Assembly: GCA_028583605.1 (NCBI GenBank)
Contig: CM053332.1
Coordinates: 11,024,442 to 11,088,441 of the forward strand
DNA: 64,000 nucleotides
DNA from: Dastarcus helophoroides
Taxonomy: Eukaryota; Arthropoda; Insecta; Coleoptera; Bothrideridae
Direction of reading: 5' to 3'
Below, piece after piece: positions 12,264 through 23,973 of the stretch (positions are counted from its first letter, which is position 1; every line of letters starts with the position of its first letter). The notes beneath the pieces were generated by a model. That model was given only the letters and a program-made list of their open reading frames with translations. It had not been told where the DNA came from and searched no databases. Both the position numbers and the translations under genes were made by a program.

Positions 12264-12609
12264 GTTCTACATTATAAAGAGTGAAATTTGCAGAAATATT
12301 GCTATATAATTTTATAATAAAACAAGCACTTAGAAGAACCTCACCTTTGACAAGTTAAATGCACCGTTAATTTTATTCTTCAGCAATGGAATTTCAGTAA
12401 AGGTCCTCGGTCCAGATATTCTTTGTATCTTCTTTGCGAAATAGTGATATTTTTATTCATGTTTTATTGGCCTTTTCTTCGCCAGTTACTCTTTCCACAA
12501 TTCTCCGTCCAGTTGCGTATGTAGAGGGCCGAAATATTGACAAAAAGATTGGAAGAAAATCACAATTAATTTTTAAAAAATTTGCGTTTAAACTCCTTAA
12601 AAAATGGAC
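12264..12609. other. AT-rich non-coding DNA
   Basis: Nothing recognisable apart from a short ORF without supporting features. Confidence 0.4.
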
Positions 12610-13133
12610 AGTTCGTGAGTGAGATCAAAATTTTGAGAACAAAAATAAGAAGGCACAATTTTGGGCCTAATTGATAATTTCAAGAATATTGTGACATTTT
12701 AAATTTAAATCATTTTTTCGAATAGAGCTTAAAAGTTCAAGTCGAAATGATAGAATATGCTCAAAAATTTTGATCTGAATTCCGGAGAAAAGCGAAATTT
12801 CAAAGAAATTTATTGAAAAATGTTTAAGAGCTTTTGAAATATCGAAAAAATTAAGAAATTTCGAAAAGTAAAAAAATAGTCAAAAAATTAGAATTTTGAA
12901 CTTTAAACTGAACATTTGGTTTGAAAGCGAAATTTAAAACAATCAAACTTGGAAACTTAAGAAAAAAGTTTGAAATTGAAATGAACATTTCAGAAATAGG
13001 ATTAAAATACCAATAAACTTTAATGAAATTTTGTGTATAATTTTTAAGTTGAGTGAGAATATAAATTTTGAGTATAAGAACGAAATGATCAAGATTTCGA
13101 CAAAAACGTAGAATTTTTAAGAAATCCACTTAA

Positions 13134-13406
13134 TTTTGGTGGAATGAACTTGCCCTTGGTTATCTTCAGAAATTGAAATAAAAATCTTTTCCCCTGAAAC
13201 CAAGAAAGATTAAAAACACAGCAAATGTTGCTCTAACGCGTTTCGATAGCCAAGCTGTCATCTTCAGAGAGGTACTCTCTCGACGACGATAGCTTGGCTG
13301 AGTATATTTCTGAAGATAATAGCTAAGCTATCGAAATGCGTTAGAGCAACCTTTGTTGTGTTTTTTAACCTTTCTTGGTTTCAGGGAACAAGATTTTTAT
13401 TTCAAA
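13134..13406. mobile_element. Palindromic element with both arms
   Basis: The left arm runs from the GGTGGAATGAACTTG terminus through TCTAACGCGTTTCGATAGCC. The right arm repeats this inverted, from AGCTATCGAAATGCGTTAGA to TTTCTTGGTTTCAGGGAACA. The arms are about 130 bp around a short centre containing CTCTCGACGACG. There is no coding capacity. Its outer end toward 13406 is truncated. Confidence 0.8.
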
Positions 13407-13910
13407 CCCACTTTAAACTAGACGCTTCGAGAAAAAAAAATATTTTTTTTGAAAAAAAAACAAAATATCTGAAAAAGTAGAAATTTAGTGCTTCTGCCAA
13501 AAATTAGAAGAAAAAAAAACCCACAATTATAATGAAAATGTTGACGTTTCAAAAAATACCTAATCATTTCTAAAAGTTAATATTTCAAAAAAGTACAAAT
13601 TTTGAAAAGAAAATCTAAATTTCTATAAAACCAAAAGGTTAAAGTCGAAAACTAATAAATATACAAAAGTAAAAATTTAATTTGGTAATTTTGAATTTTG
13701 AGAAAAAGATCGAAATTTCGAAAAGACGACATTTCGTGAAAAGCTCAAAATGTCGTTTGTTGTTGTCGCTGTTTAAAGTCAAAGCAAAAAGCAAAAATTG
13801 CAAGTTTATAACTAGAATTTTGAGAAATAGGTGTCATTATTGTGTGTTATTTACGAAGAGAGAATCGTGAAAAATAGTTCATGGTTTCTAGCTTAAACTC
13901 GAAATTTTGA

Positions 13911-14036
13911 AAAATTGAAATACAAATCTTGTTCCCTGAAACCAAAAGAGATTAAAAAACTTTCTTGGTTTCAGGGGACAAAATTTTTATTTCAGTTTTT
14001 GAAGATAACCAAAGAGTAGTCCGTTCCACCAAAATT
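13911..14036. mobile_element. Palindromic element, centre-deleted copy
   Basis: The outer left arm (AAATTGAAATACAAATCTTG..AAGAGATTAAAA) is fused directly to the outer right arm (CTTTCTTGGTTTCAGGGGAC..GTCCGTTCCACC). Confidence 0.75.
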
Positions 14037-15097
14037 ATTGAAATTTTTATTAAAAATATTGAAATTTAGAAAAAAAAAATGAATTTTAAGAAAGAGGTGG
14101 AAATTTCAAAAAAATCCAAATTTAAGAGAACTCGAAATTTTCCGTAAAATCATAATTTGCGGGAAATATGGTAAAATAAAGAAAAATCGAAAAATTGGTA
14201 AAAATTTTGAGGAAAAAGTTGAGACCTTAATTTTCTAAAGAACCCAAATTTTGAGCAAAAATGCCAAATTTTGGGAATAAAGTCGAGTCGAAATAAAACA
14301 ATGAATTTTGCAAAACAAGGCGAAATTTTCAAAAAGTCGTATTACTTATTTAAACAACAGGCAAAAGGAAAATAATTGACGAAGAAGAAGAAGAAGTCAA
14401 ATTTTAGGAACAAAAGCCGAATACGCAAATAGTCTCGAGAAAAAAAATGCGATATTTGGGAACAAAATCGTTTTGGGGAGAGCCGAATACTGAAATACAT
14501 AAAAAAATCGTAGTTTTGAAAGAAAAAGACGAACACGGAAACAATGGATTAAATTTTGTGAACGAATTTTGTTTTGAATTATGTCGAAATTTCCAAAAAG
14601 GCGAATTAAAAAAAAAGTGGAAATATTTGAGAAACTTGGTGAAATTTTTAGCAAAAAAGGCAATAGCTATTTTAAAAACAGCAGTCGTAATTTTGACAAA
14701 ACTTTTGCTTTAAAAAAAAGCCTCAAATTCCTAGCATGTGAAAAAATGTGTCGACTTTTTTCGGTGTTTTCAGAAATGTGGGCATTTTTTGAGAATTCAG
14801 ACTACAAATTCAGATTTTTTAGAAAACTTTGATTTTTATTTTAAAATCACTAAATTGTTTGGTTGATAATTGCGATAATTTTTTCAAAATTCGATTCCGT
14901 TTTAAATTGTCGATTTTTTTTTTAGTTTCGACATTTTAAGAAGATTAAAAATTTTATGCGATAATTTTGACTTTTTTTTTAAAATTTCCACTTTTTTAAA
15001 TTCTTGCCTTTTTCTCAAGATTTTAAATTTTTAAATTAATATAATTATACGAGTTTTCAAAAAATTTTTGATCATCTGGATTTTATCAAATCTCGAT

Positions 15098-15278
15098 TTT
15101 GATGGAACGGACTGGTGCTTGGTTATCTTCAAAAATTGAAATAAAAATCTTGTTCCCTGAAACCAAGAAAGATTAAAAAACACAACAAAGGTTGCTCTAA
15201 CGCGTTTCGATAGCCAAGCTATTATCTTCAGAGAGATATCTCTCAGGGGACAAGATTTGTATTTCAATTTTTGAAGAA
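15098..15278. mobile_element. Palindromic element, right arm mostly deleted
   Basis: A full left arm from TTTGATGGAACGGACTGG to the TATCTTCAGAGAGATA centre is followed at once by the outer right arm (CAGGGGACAAGATTTG). Polarity of the surrounding array differs on the two sides. Confidence 0.75.
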
Positions 15279-16080
15279 AAGCTAATAAAACATGAATGAA
15301 AATAGCACTACTTCTTAAAGAAGATATAGAGAATATATGAGAATAAAGTTGAAATTTTAAAACCACAGACATTTTCAGAAAAACAGTCCAAATTTTCAAA
15401 AAGAAAGACGAATTTTGATGCATTTTTTAATTTTAATCCAGTTTGTAAGGTGTTTAAATTTAAATAAATGAAGTTGATTACTTTTGAAAAAACTTTTTTA
15501 GATACACGACGAGTATAAGGATCTGAAAGTGAAAATTTTGATGCATAAGTCGAAATTTGTACAAAATCGAATTTAGAAAAAATTCGACATTTTTTGGATA
15601 AACAGAATTTTTAAGAAATATTCGACAATTAATAAAAAAAACATGAAATATCTGGAAAAGGGTTGTTTCGAGAAAAGAGCTGAAGTTTTTCTTATCAAAA
15701 ACCTTGGGGTGGAAGTGAAATTGTGAAATTATAGTTATTATTTCGGGAACAAAATCAAAATTCTGAAACAAGACGAATTTTTAGAAAAAAAAGTTGTTAT
15801 TTTGAGAAAAGGATCAATCAGTTGAAATGTCTGGAAAAGGGTTGTTTCGAGAAAAGAGCTGAAGTTTATCAAAAACCCTTAATTTTACGGTGGAAGTGAA
15901 ATTTTGAAATAAAAGGTATTATTTCGGGAACAAAATCAAAAGTCTGAAACATGACGAATTTTGAGAAAACGAAGTCGATCAATCAATTTTGATTAAAGTT
16001 TTCAGAAAGTCGAATTTAAAAAAAAGTAAAAATTTAAAAAAAAGTAAAAATTTAAAAAAAGTAAAAATTTTGGCAAATAT

Positions 16081-17364
16081 TGTGAGATTTGTATTGTTTA
16101 ATTTCCTGCTATTTTATTTTGCAGAACATTTCTTAGAAACACATTCATATCGACTTATCTGTTAATCTATATTTTATTATTATTATTTTTTTTAGTCCCC
16201 CTAATGAAACTGTTTTATTTTCTTACAAACTTTATAAAACATACAGTTATTTTCATCTTATATGAAATCTACAATTAATCAGAACTTAATGAAATTGGGC
16301 GGGGAATATTTATGTGTGGTTATAATTATAATTAATTGGTCGTATAAATTACAAAAAGATATTACTTACACGTAATGAAAGCTACATTTATACGTTTATG
16401 TAGATAATTCTAATTATCACTCTGGTCATTATTGTAGAGTTAATTTACATAATAAAAGAAGAAAAGTTTTCCTCTTTAGTATATGTGATTGACATTAACA
16501 AATTACCATGTTCCCTGTTTTGAATTTTTGTTGCCCTTCAGACAAATTTCATCTATGGTGTCGTTTACTCTCTCTGCGTTCATTTTGTTGTTGTGTGAAT
16601 GAGGAAGCTTGCCTTGAGAGAGGAAAAAATAGTCAATACGAATAATTCCTTTATACAAGAGTTATTTAACCTGAAGTCCAAGACCCCTAAATATCAAAGA
16701 ATTCAAAATTGAATGTCTCCTATTGACAGACTCTAGCGGTAGCCCACTACTCCACTATTCAGAACGGAAGTCTTTCTGCAATCGACCCAGTTGGCAATTG
16801 TCACAGAATCAACGCATTCGATTATTATTTCTCTGGGATCAGACAAAGGCAAACCAACAGTAATTGATTAAAACTTCTTTATAACAACCATTAAAAATTG
16901 CATTAAAATTTATTCCGTTTTGATGAGTAATCTCTTTTGAGGGAGAGAATCGAAACATATACCAGCCATCCCCAAGAACGATAATCTCTGCTGACATTCA
17001 TTAAGATGAGGTAGCTGAAGCTCTAGAAACTATAACAATATGCCCCGAATATAAGAAACCGAAATGAAATTGCATTGCAGTATAATTGCTACGGAAATGG
17101 AAGTTGCACAAATTGCACTCTGACTTTTAACTTAGAATTTTTTTTAATCCTTGAAGTAAGTTCACTAGACAAGATGCACTCTACCGCATAATCATTTTTA
17201 TTTATAATCTGGTCACAGGGGAACCCCAATCTGATGATGGAATACTTTTGTGAAACACATGTAGCATCAGGTATTTTTATGTTAGGAATAGTTTTGAAGA
17301 CAAAATTAAATTTTTACATATTGAAGCTTTACAAATGTAAGTATTATGTTAGATAAATCCTCAA
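16081..17364. other. Non-coding DNA, nothing recognised
   Basis: AT-rich and without the TCGAAA vocabulary. No ORF, RNA gene or inverted repeat stood out. It could contain an upstream ADAM exon or regulatory DNA, but I see no evidence for either. Confidence 0.4.
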
Positions 17365-18150
17365 CAATCTTCCAAGTGGAGATGTTGGGAATTTTATATA
17401 ACACTGAACAAATGACGCAACTGAACATTACAGAAAAATATATCCAAATAAATACGGACAGCCAGGCAACCTTTAAGGCTCTGAGGAATGTGAAAACAAA
17501 CTCAGTGCTGGTATAGAAGTGCCACCTAGCTTTAGAACGTCTATCACAGAAGAATGCAATTGATCTAATATGGATCAAAGGACATTCTGGAAAAGAGGGA
17601 AACGAACGCGCTGAAAAACTGACGAGGAAGGGTTCGGAGGGATAATTCGTTGGACCAGAACCAAACCTTCCACTGGCTAGATCAACCGTAAGATCCCTAC
17701 TTAACGAAGAAATGCATCGTAAACACAAAGTCCAATGGGCATCAATAATAACATGCCGACAGACTCACACTTTAATTAGACTGCCATGCAGGGAAAGGGC
17801 AAAACTATGACTACAACTTTCAAGAAATAACCTAGGGATTTGGACAGGTCGCTGTCGATTAAGCAAACACCTTCACAGAATGGAAATTATAAACGACCCG
17901 AGTTGTAGGGAGTGTTTAGAAGATGAGAGTGTCGGGCACGTGATGTGTCACTGTGCGGCACTAGCACCAATCAGAGGATCCACGCTGGAGGACTCCTGGC
18001 CTAGTGTGACCAGTTTGAGAGACGTTCTTCAGTTTCTCAACAAGATTGGGTGGCCGAATGAATGACCAAGGACACCTCAATCGCGAGGATAGCACAATGG
18101 GCTCGGAAAGGCTGGCCTAAACTCTGGGCAAACCACCTCCACTCCAGAAT
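17365..18150 (+). pseudogene. 3' end of an RNase H-carrying LINE (I/LOA/R1-like)
   Basis: Translated on the + strand this gives an RNase H domain with NTDSQATFKALRNVKTNS and the motif LIWIKGHSGKEGNERAEKL. A C-terminal cysteine/histidine segment follows, CRECLEDESVGHVMCHCAAL (near 17908-17967), ending in a stop at about 18062. The 3' UTR includes AGCACAATGGGCTCGG. In-frame stops and frame changes (for example near 17503, 17644 and 17808) show it is dead. RNase H after RT is a feature of I, R1 and LOA group LINEs and not of jockey proper. RT and endonuclease are missing, so it is 5'-truncated. Confidence 0.8.
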
Positions 18151-18873
18151 CCAAAGACGAACTTTTTTTTTTCTGGAAGTTTGAAATTGACCGTTACGTA
18201 ATGCTAAGTTTTAATGTATTTGCCTCTTCCTCTTTACTGCATGTCACCTGTCTTTTTATTGCCCCAGACCTAATGCGTAATTACCGTTTTATTAATTATT
18301 TCTTCGGTCACACACTGAAAAAGATAAATAGAAATATAAAAATTGTTTTCAGAGTATTATTCCAGTGATAACCATTGACACTATAATTTGTAATAATAAC
18401 AAACAGAATGAGAGATAACAGGTTTATTTAATGTTTACATCCGTGAATGATTTGTAAACTCAAGGTCCATTATTTAAATTAGGTGTTAAAGTTATTATGA
18501 GCTCATTTTTTTTGTATATCTCGGGATGAAAGCGCTGCAAAAACAATACTTCTACTTAATAAGGACATTAATGTTTAACTAGAATATTTTGCCTTTTTGC
18601 TACTTTAATATATATACTATGTCATCTCTTAATATAGTAAAGAACATGTTATGATTAAAGAGACCTCCCGATAGCGTGAACCCTGACCCCCGTGAGCCAT
18701 TTTCCTATTATTTAAATCAGATTCACGGGCATTCCACGAAAAAAAGAAATTATAGCACATTGTGTGTTAAACTGCATAATGTGAGATATTTCTGGTCGAC
18801 TGGTGTTTTAATAAGTTAATTAAGCATACAGTGCAGGCAGCTTGTAATATAACGCTTTTTTTATTTGTTGCAG
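18151..18873. other. Non-coding DNA ending in a 3' splice site
   Basis: No gene is seen. The last 25 bases are a T-rich tract followed by TTGTTGCAG, the acceptor of the first recognised ADAM exon. The T-rich tract reads in frame as a signal-peptide-like hydrophobic run, but the frame has no ATG. Confidence 0.5.
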
Positions 18874-18974
18874 CTGAAACACATCCTGTAAGGGACTTCG
18901 GCACACACGTTCGTGTTAAACCCAAAATATACCATGGCAGGGAAAAGAGACAAATCACAACGACCAAAGACAAC
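18874..18974 (+). CDS. ADAM exon a: start of mature N terminus / prodomain
   Basis: Bounded by TTGTTGCAG and GTAAGT. It begins in phase 1 (two bases finish a codon) and then reads ETHPVRDFGTHVRVKPK, followed by a HGREKRQI stretch, residues 1-33. Its start with ETHP right at the likely signal cleavage position suggests that an upstream exon encodes only the signal peptide. A single-base start phase fixes how that exon must end. Confidence 0.75.
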
Positions 18975-19529
18975 GTAAGTATTCAGCACGATCCACTCCA
19001 TAAAAAGATTGTGCTTTTGGAGTAACAAGTTTTTATAATTACATTCATTAATGATCTGATAAATTACCTTAAACTGCAATCATGTATATTTCATATTCGA
19101 AACGTTCTTTCGTTTAATAATACATTTCTGTTTCATGAGATAATACGTTTACCTCGTTTATTTAACTTGTTTATGAATCATTTCATATTCATTTCTTTTT
19201 CAATCAGTTTGGAATTTAAAATGTTGATGTTCATGTTAACATATAATTTTAACAAGACACTGTTTGGTAAATGTGTTTGTAACAAAATAGTTGTTGTGTG
19301 GACTATAACAACATGTACACAGATAAAGTCTATAAAATACACTTTAATTCTTTTAAATTTTATTGACGGATGCAGTATACATTATATATTTAATATACAA
19401 TATGTATCTTCCCCATTTATTGATTTTGTCTGCTAATACTGGTCAGCCAAGTCGTTGATTGAATATATCCAATGAACAGCTAAGTTGAAATATTTATCAG
19501 AGAGATGACAAGGGGATACGATTTTGGTT

Positions 19530-19721
19530 ACTATTTGCTATTGTCTATTTAGTTTCCTTGAATCCTTGAATGTACCTGTTTCAAACAATATAATAGATAC
19601 CTTAAAAGTCATGAACTTCCAAAGGAGACAGTTCTCAGTACCAGCACCCCGAAAAACTATCGCAGGTAAAGTTCTATACGATCAACCTTCTATACGTACG
19701 ATCGATGGGTCTTGCCACTGA
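19530..19721 (+). pseudogene. Possible hAT transposase fragment
   Basis: The + frame gives FLESLNVPVSNNIIDTLKVM, then a PAPRKTIAGKVLYD segment. This recalls the conserved hAT transposase stretch in which a short hydrophobic helix with NVPF is followed some 20-30 residues later by a P-S-R-x-x-I-A-G-x-L-L-D motif. It is only about 60 codons with no catalytic DDE residues visible nearby. The assignment is from motif memory and is tentative. Confidence 0.35.
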
Positions 19722-19779
19722 CTTATTAGGTTAATATGTCAGTTGGTCCTACACGCCCTTTTACAAACTTTTTTTTATC

Positions 19780-22210
19780 GTGGCCCGGTTATTTTTATAC
19801 TCCCCTGTCGTGACCCACTAGAGGTTTTTTTTAACTGTCTTAAAATTTCGACCACATTTTGAGGTTAGAAGTCTAAAATTTGTCTTTACTTTCTAGGAAT
19901 TTTTAAATTTTCCTTTCCCAAAATTTCGTCTTTGATCCCAAAATTTCGTCCTTGATCCCAAAATTTGGTCCTTGATCCGAAAATTTTACCCCGAAGTCCC
20001 GAGTTGAAGATTCAAAGTTCGACCTATTACTTTTTAATCTTAAAACTGGATTTTCTTCCATCTGAATTTCTCTTAAAAGTAGGATACTTTTCTGAAACAT
20101 TTTCGACTACATTTAATTTTTTTTATATTTTACTAAAAACACGCCGTTAAAATCGATAATTTTTTTTACAAAATTTTGTTTAAAATCTTGCTACCTTGAA
20201 TTTCAAGGTTAAAATTTCAAGAAACAATCTAGAATGTTCTAATATTATAGCTTAAAGTCGAAATTTTTAAAATAAGGTTAAACTTTTGGCAGAAAACATA
20301 AAATGGTAAAGCTTTTCAAAAAATTCTCAACTTCAAACTTTCAATTTTTGATGTTTAACGTAAAATTTTGATTTTATGTATTTCGATCCTTTTCCAAAAA
20401 TTTTGACTTTAGAAATCTCAGATTTTTTGATAATTAAAGTTAAATTGTCATTTATTTTAATTTCTTCCAAAAAATATGTTTAATTTTCTTTCGGAATTTC
20501 TGGTCTAAAATCAAACTCGTCATTCTTTTTCGGAACTTCTGGTCTAAAATCAACTTCGACTTTTTCATAGAGCCAATTTTAGGTAGATTTTTTTTCAACA
20601 TTGAATTGATTGACGTTGAGTTCGTATAATTTAAAAATTCTCTAAACTTAGAGACATGAATTTTGATAAAACGGACTGGTCCTTGGTTATCTTCAAAAAT
20701 TGAATCTTTCTTGGTTTCAGGGGACAAGATTTCTACTTCAATATTTGAAGAAATGAACTTTAAAATAAAAATTTGGAATTTTTTCTTGAAATTTAAAAAT
20801 CAGAAATTATAATTGGGTTTCCTTCTAGAGTTTTTACCATTTTTCTTAAAAATTCCACTTTAACTCTTTCGTTCATGGCGTCTTCATATATGGATTTATC
20901 ATATTTTATCATATGTAGGGTTGTTATATCCAAATTTCGTCGATTACGTTCTCCTCATTTTGGAAGGCGTGGTAGCTCACATAGGATCTCCTTGGACCCC
21001 TACTGCTGTTGAAAAATCAAAATTTAATTCAAAGAACTGGTCAGAAAAGCCTCATTAAAAAAAAGAAAAAACAATTCTTGACCGAAAGTGCTAAATAAAA
21101 AAGTCGATGGAAATTTCAAAAAAATACGAGCTTTAACGTAGAGATTTAACTTTTTTATTGTTAGTCCAATATTTCAATTCTTATCGGTGCTCTAAATTTA
21201 AATCTTTAATATTCAGTTTCTGTGAGTTTAAACCAGCAATTTTAGGAATAATAACAAAATTTGGAATTTTCAAAAAATTAGTATCTACTTTTGAAATGAA
21301 AGTAGAAATTACGAAAAAATTTGGAAATCCTACAATATAAATTAAACTTTTAAAAAAGTTGGAATTTCGAAAAAATCGAAAATAACATTTTCAAAAAAGA
21401 GTAGAAATTTTGAAAAAAGCGGAAACTTTGAAAATAAGAGTAGATATTTTAAATGCTGAAATTTTCAAAAAACGTTTAAATTTAATAAAGGCTGAAATTC
21501 TGAGGGAGTAATGTACAAAAAAGACGAAATTAAAAAAAATCAACAATTGCAAAAAAAATTCGAGAGAGTAAAATGTGCAAAAAGAGTCGAAATTCTAAGT
21601 CTCAATTTTCAAATGTCGATTTCGTTTTAAGTTAAACTTGCAAAAAAAATCGAAATTTTGAGAAAAAGTAGAAAATTTGAAGTCCGAATTTTGAGAAAAA
21701 TTCGAATTGTTGATAAAAATGGAAACCTGAAAAAAATAGAAATTTTCAAGTGTCGAATTTTTGTATTAAATTAATATTTATAAAAAGATCAATATTTGGA
21801 TAAAAAAGGCCAAAATTCGAAATCTAAATTTTTATAAAAATTAAAAATAATGGAAATGTTGGAATGTCGAAATAAAAGTCAAAGTTTTGAGTCAGTCAAA
21901 ATTAAAAAAAAAATAGTAACTTTCCTAAAAATTGAATTGAATTCAGAAAAGAGTAAAACCAATGTCAGAAAGTCATTATTTCAAGAAAGATCAGAGTTAT
22001 TTAAAAAAATTCACTTTTTGAAAAAAGTTAAAATTGTTATTTAAAAAAAATTGTAAAAGTTTTGAAAAGTTACAAGAAATCAAAATTTCAAGTACGAAAT
22101 TAAGAAGATAATTCGAGTCTGTACAAAAAGAAGTGAAAAGAAAAAGTCAAAATTTTGGGTCAAAATTTTGAAAATAAATATAATGAAATTTTCAAAAAAG
22201 CCGCTATTTA
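19780..22210. repeat. TCGAAA-type array block
   Basis: T-rich polarity on the + strand from 19820 to about 20640, mixed to 21100, then clearly A-rich (GTCGAAATTTTGAGAAAAAG) from 21340 to 22200. A palindromic-element fragment lies at 20660-20752, near the change. The phrase TCCCAAAATTTCGTC repeats about every 20 bases at 19915-19985. No bounding termini were found. Confidence 0.65.
20660..20752. mobile_element. Palindromic element, terminal fragments only
   Basis: The left terminus AACGGACTGGTCCTTGGTTA..AAATTGAA is joined to the right-arm segment TCTTTCTTGGTTTCAGGGGA. Confidence 0.7.
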
Positions 22211-22479
22211 TTTTATTTATGTAAACTCTATTGATGGTTCTTAATTAATTGTCGATGCAATAACACACAATTTAGTTAACACACGCTTTATTGGTCTCTT
22301 CTACATATGCTCCCGATATCTACTCGGCTCATTCTCGACTGCCTTCTTCCCCTTGCTCCCTCTCGTGCCTAGAGGTCCTGGGTTTGTATCACATGTGGCA
22401 TATTCTAGGTGGAAAAGACAGTGGCGGGTTCCTTAATGCTAACATTTATTATTTTCAAAAAAATGAAAATTTGGAAAAA
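22211..22479. other. Unclassified interspersed fragment
   Basis: Less AT-rich than its surroundings (TCCCCTTGCTCCCTCTCGTG near 22340). A CAGTGGCGGGTTCC string at about 22420 looks like a hAT-type end, but I found no partner. Function unknown. Confidence 0.3.
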
Positions 22480-23170
22480 AAATAAATTTACGAATAATTC
22501 CTTGAAATTCTTAAATGGACTTGGAGGTTCACAAGCAAAATAATATTTTGTTAAAAAGTTGGGTGTTTCATCAGTATTACAGTTCTTTTTCCATGAAATC
22601 TTCCCTTCGAGGTTGTTAAAAATATTCTTATGTTAACCTAAAAGTTTGAGCAAAGTATGCATTTTGAATTAAAGATCAAAATGTCTAAGAAAACAGTATT
22701 TTAATTGTTTCCTCACAAAAAATTCTCTCAAATTCACAAATGTGCTGTTGGTGGTCTACTGGCAAAATGATATTATGTTAAAAGTTGCGCATTTGGTGGT
22801 TCATCAACATTTCAAATGTTTTGCCACGAAATATTCTCTTTTTTAGAGAGTCAGAAATAATGGTGGTGCATCTGATATGGTTTTTCCCATGAAGTCTAAA
22901 ATTCTCGAATGTTCTCATGGTGGATCCTGAACAAAATAATTTTGATCTAAAACGTTGTGCATTTAGTAGTTCATAAGTATTTTAATTGTTTGCTCGCGAA
23001 TAATTCCTTGAAATTCATAAATGGACTCTTGGAGGTCCACAAGCAAAATAATATTGCGTTGAAAAGTTGGGTATTTGGTGGTTCACCAGTATTGAAGTCG
23101 TTTTTCCATGAAATCTTCCGTTCGAGGTTGTTCAAAAAATTCTTGTGTTAACCTAAAAGTTTGAGAAAAA
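22480..23170. repeat. Tandem/segmental repeat, four diverged copies
   Basis: The phrase AAGCAAAATAATATT..TTGGGTATTTGGTGGTTCA..TTTTTCCATGAAATCTTCC recurs at about 22531, 22760, 22929 and 23040 with varying completeness. The outer two copies (22490-22650 and 22990-23165) are the most alike, both ending in GTTAACCTAAAAGTTTGAG. Confidence 0.7.
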
Positions 23171-23307
23171 AGTCGACATTTTGAAAGTAAAAATCGAAAT
23201 TTCTAAGAAAAGTTAAATTTCCAAATAAAACCGTCAAAGAAAAGTCGGCAGTTGAAGGTGTGCAATTGGAATCATGTGAAAAAGGCAGAAATTTGAAAAA
23301 CAATATG

Positions 23308-23856
23308 GAATTTCTACTGCATAGACCAATAGGTTCGAAACATTATCAGATTCGCTTTTGATCTTATTAGATCTCTTCGGGGTGCGTTTAGATTAGACAC
23401 TTTATTCCGTACATCTCTCTCTCTCTCTCTCTCTTGACATAAACGTCTACTATTGTGAGAGAAGCTATCCGAGACTTATCTACACAGCTGGGAGGAGATA
23501 GCTTCCCTCAGGATAGTTGACACTTATGTCAGAGAAAAAATATATTTTATGTCTGAGAGAAATATACGGAATAAAGTGTCTAGTGAAAACGTATCGTCAG
23601 GTTGGTATATCCAACTCGAATGATAACAAACGTTCCTTCAGGTAAATAGTATAGAATCAACAAATTTCCTTCGTGTGACGTCCAAAGTACCGCCATCTAT
23701 TGGTCCATAGAGAAACTGTGGGTAACTCCCAACTCTCGTATGCAAGAAGAATGCAACCTAGACTACACTATGCAGCCTTCTAACCGTGTATCATAGGTAA
23801 CCAACCTCTGAATCTGATAAATGTTCGAACCTGTTGGTATGTGCATTAGAATCTAG
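23308..23856. mobile_element. MITE-like element with ~45-bp inverted ends, hosting a nested MITE
   Basis: The left end (ACCAATAGGTTCGAAACATT..ATCAGATTC) and the right end, complemented (ACCAACAGGTTCGAACATTT..ATCAGATTC), match as inverted repeats. A second inverted pair sits inside at 23384-23592, and a third overlaps the right side (23758-23973). No coding sequence. Confidence 0.6.
23384..23592. mobile_element. Small MITE with perfect inner inverted repeat
   Basis: TAGACACTTTATTCCGTA at the left is matched by TACGGAATAAAGTGTCTA at the right, and the similarity extends to about 33 bases with CGTTT at the outer end. The left side carries a (CT)n run at 23417-23434. About 209 bp, no ORF. Confidence 0.7.
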
Positions 23857-23973
23857 TCTTCTGTAACCTTCCTAGAGAGCAACCGCTTTGCTAAGCGTTT
23901 GTGGTTCAACTGTTGGTAGTTCGGCTACCTATGATCCACTATCCACGCTCAGAGGGCTGCATACTGTAGTCTT
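23758..23973. repeat. Inverted repeat pair around 23862
   Basis: Left AGACTACACTATGCAGCC and right, complemented, AGACTACAGTATGCAGCC, with the match continuing through ATCATAGGTA and ACCAAC. It overlaps the end of the previous element, so this corner is a stack of at least three inverted-repeat insertions or one larger rearranged element. Confidence 0.6.

Larger units (their letters stand above)
12610..16080. repeat. TCGAAA-type array block with embedded palindromic elements
   Basis: A-rich polarity holds from 12610 to about 14700, T-rich from about 14830 to 15090, and A-rich again after the palindromic element at 15098-15278. A 179-bp tandem duplication starts at 15651 and 15830, both copies carrying TCTGGAAAAGGGTTGTTTCG. 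A 16-17-bp triplication of AAAAAGTAAAAATTT lies at 16018-16070. I found no bounding inverted repeats. Confidence 0.65.

Noticed and set aside
15031..15423. 130-codon minus-strand open frame
   Set aside because: It runs through a palindromic element and array sequence; the residues reflect the repeat, not a gene.
17306..17728. 140-codon minus-strand open frame
   Set aside because: Antisense shadow of the RNase H LINE relic on the + strand.
18831..18873. In-frame hydrophobic stretch before ADAM exon a that looks like a signal peptide (VQAACNITLFLFVAAETHP)
   Set aside because: The frame begins at a stop near 18777 and contains no ATG. The hydrophobic residues come from the T-rich tract of a good acceptor (TTTTTTTATTTGTTGCAG).
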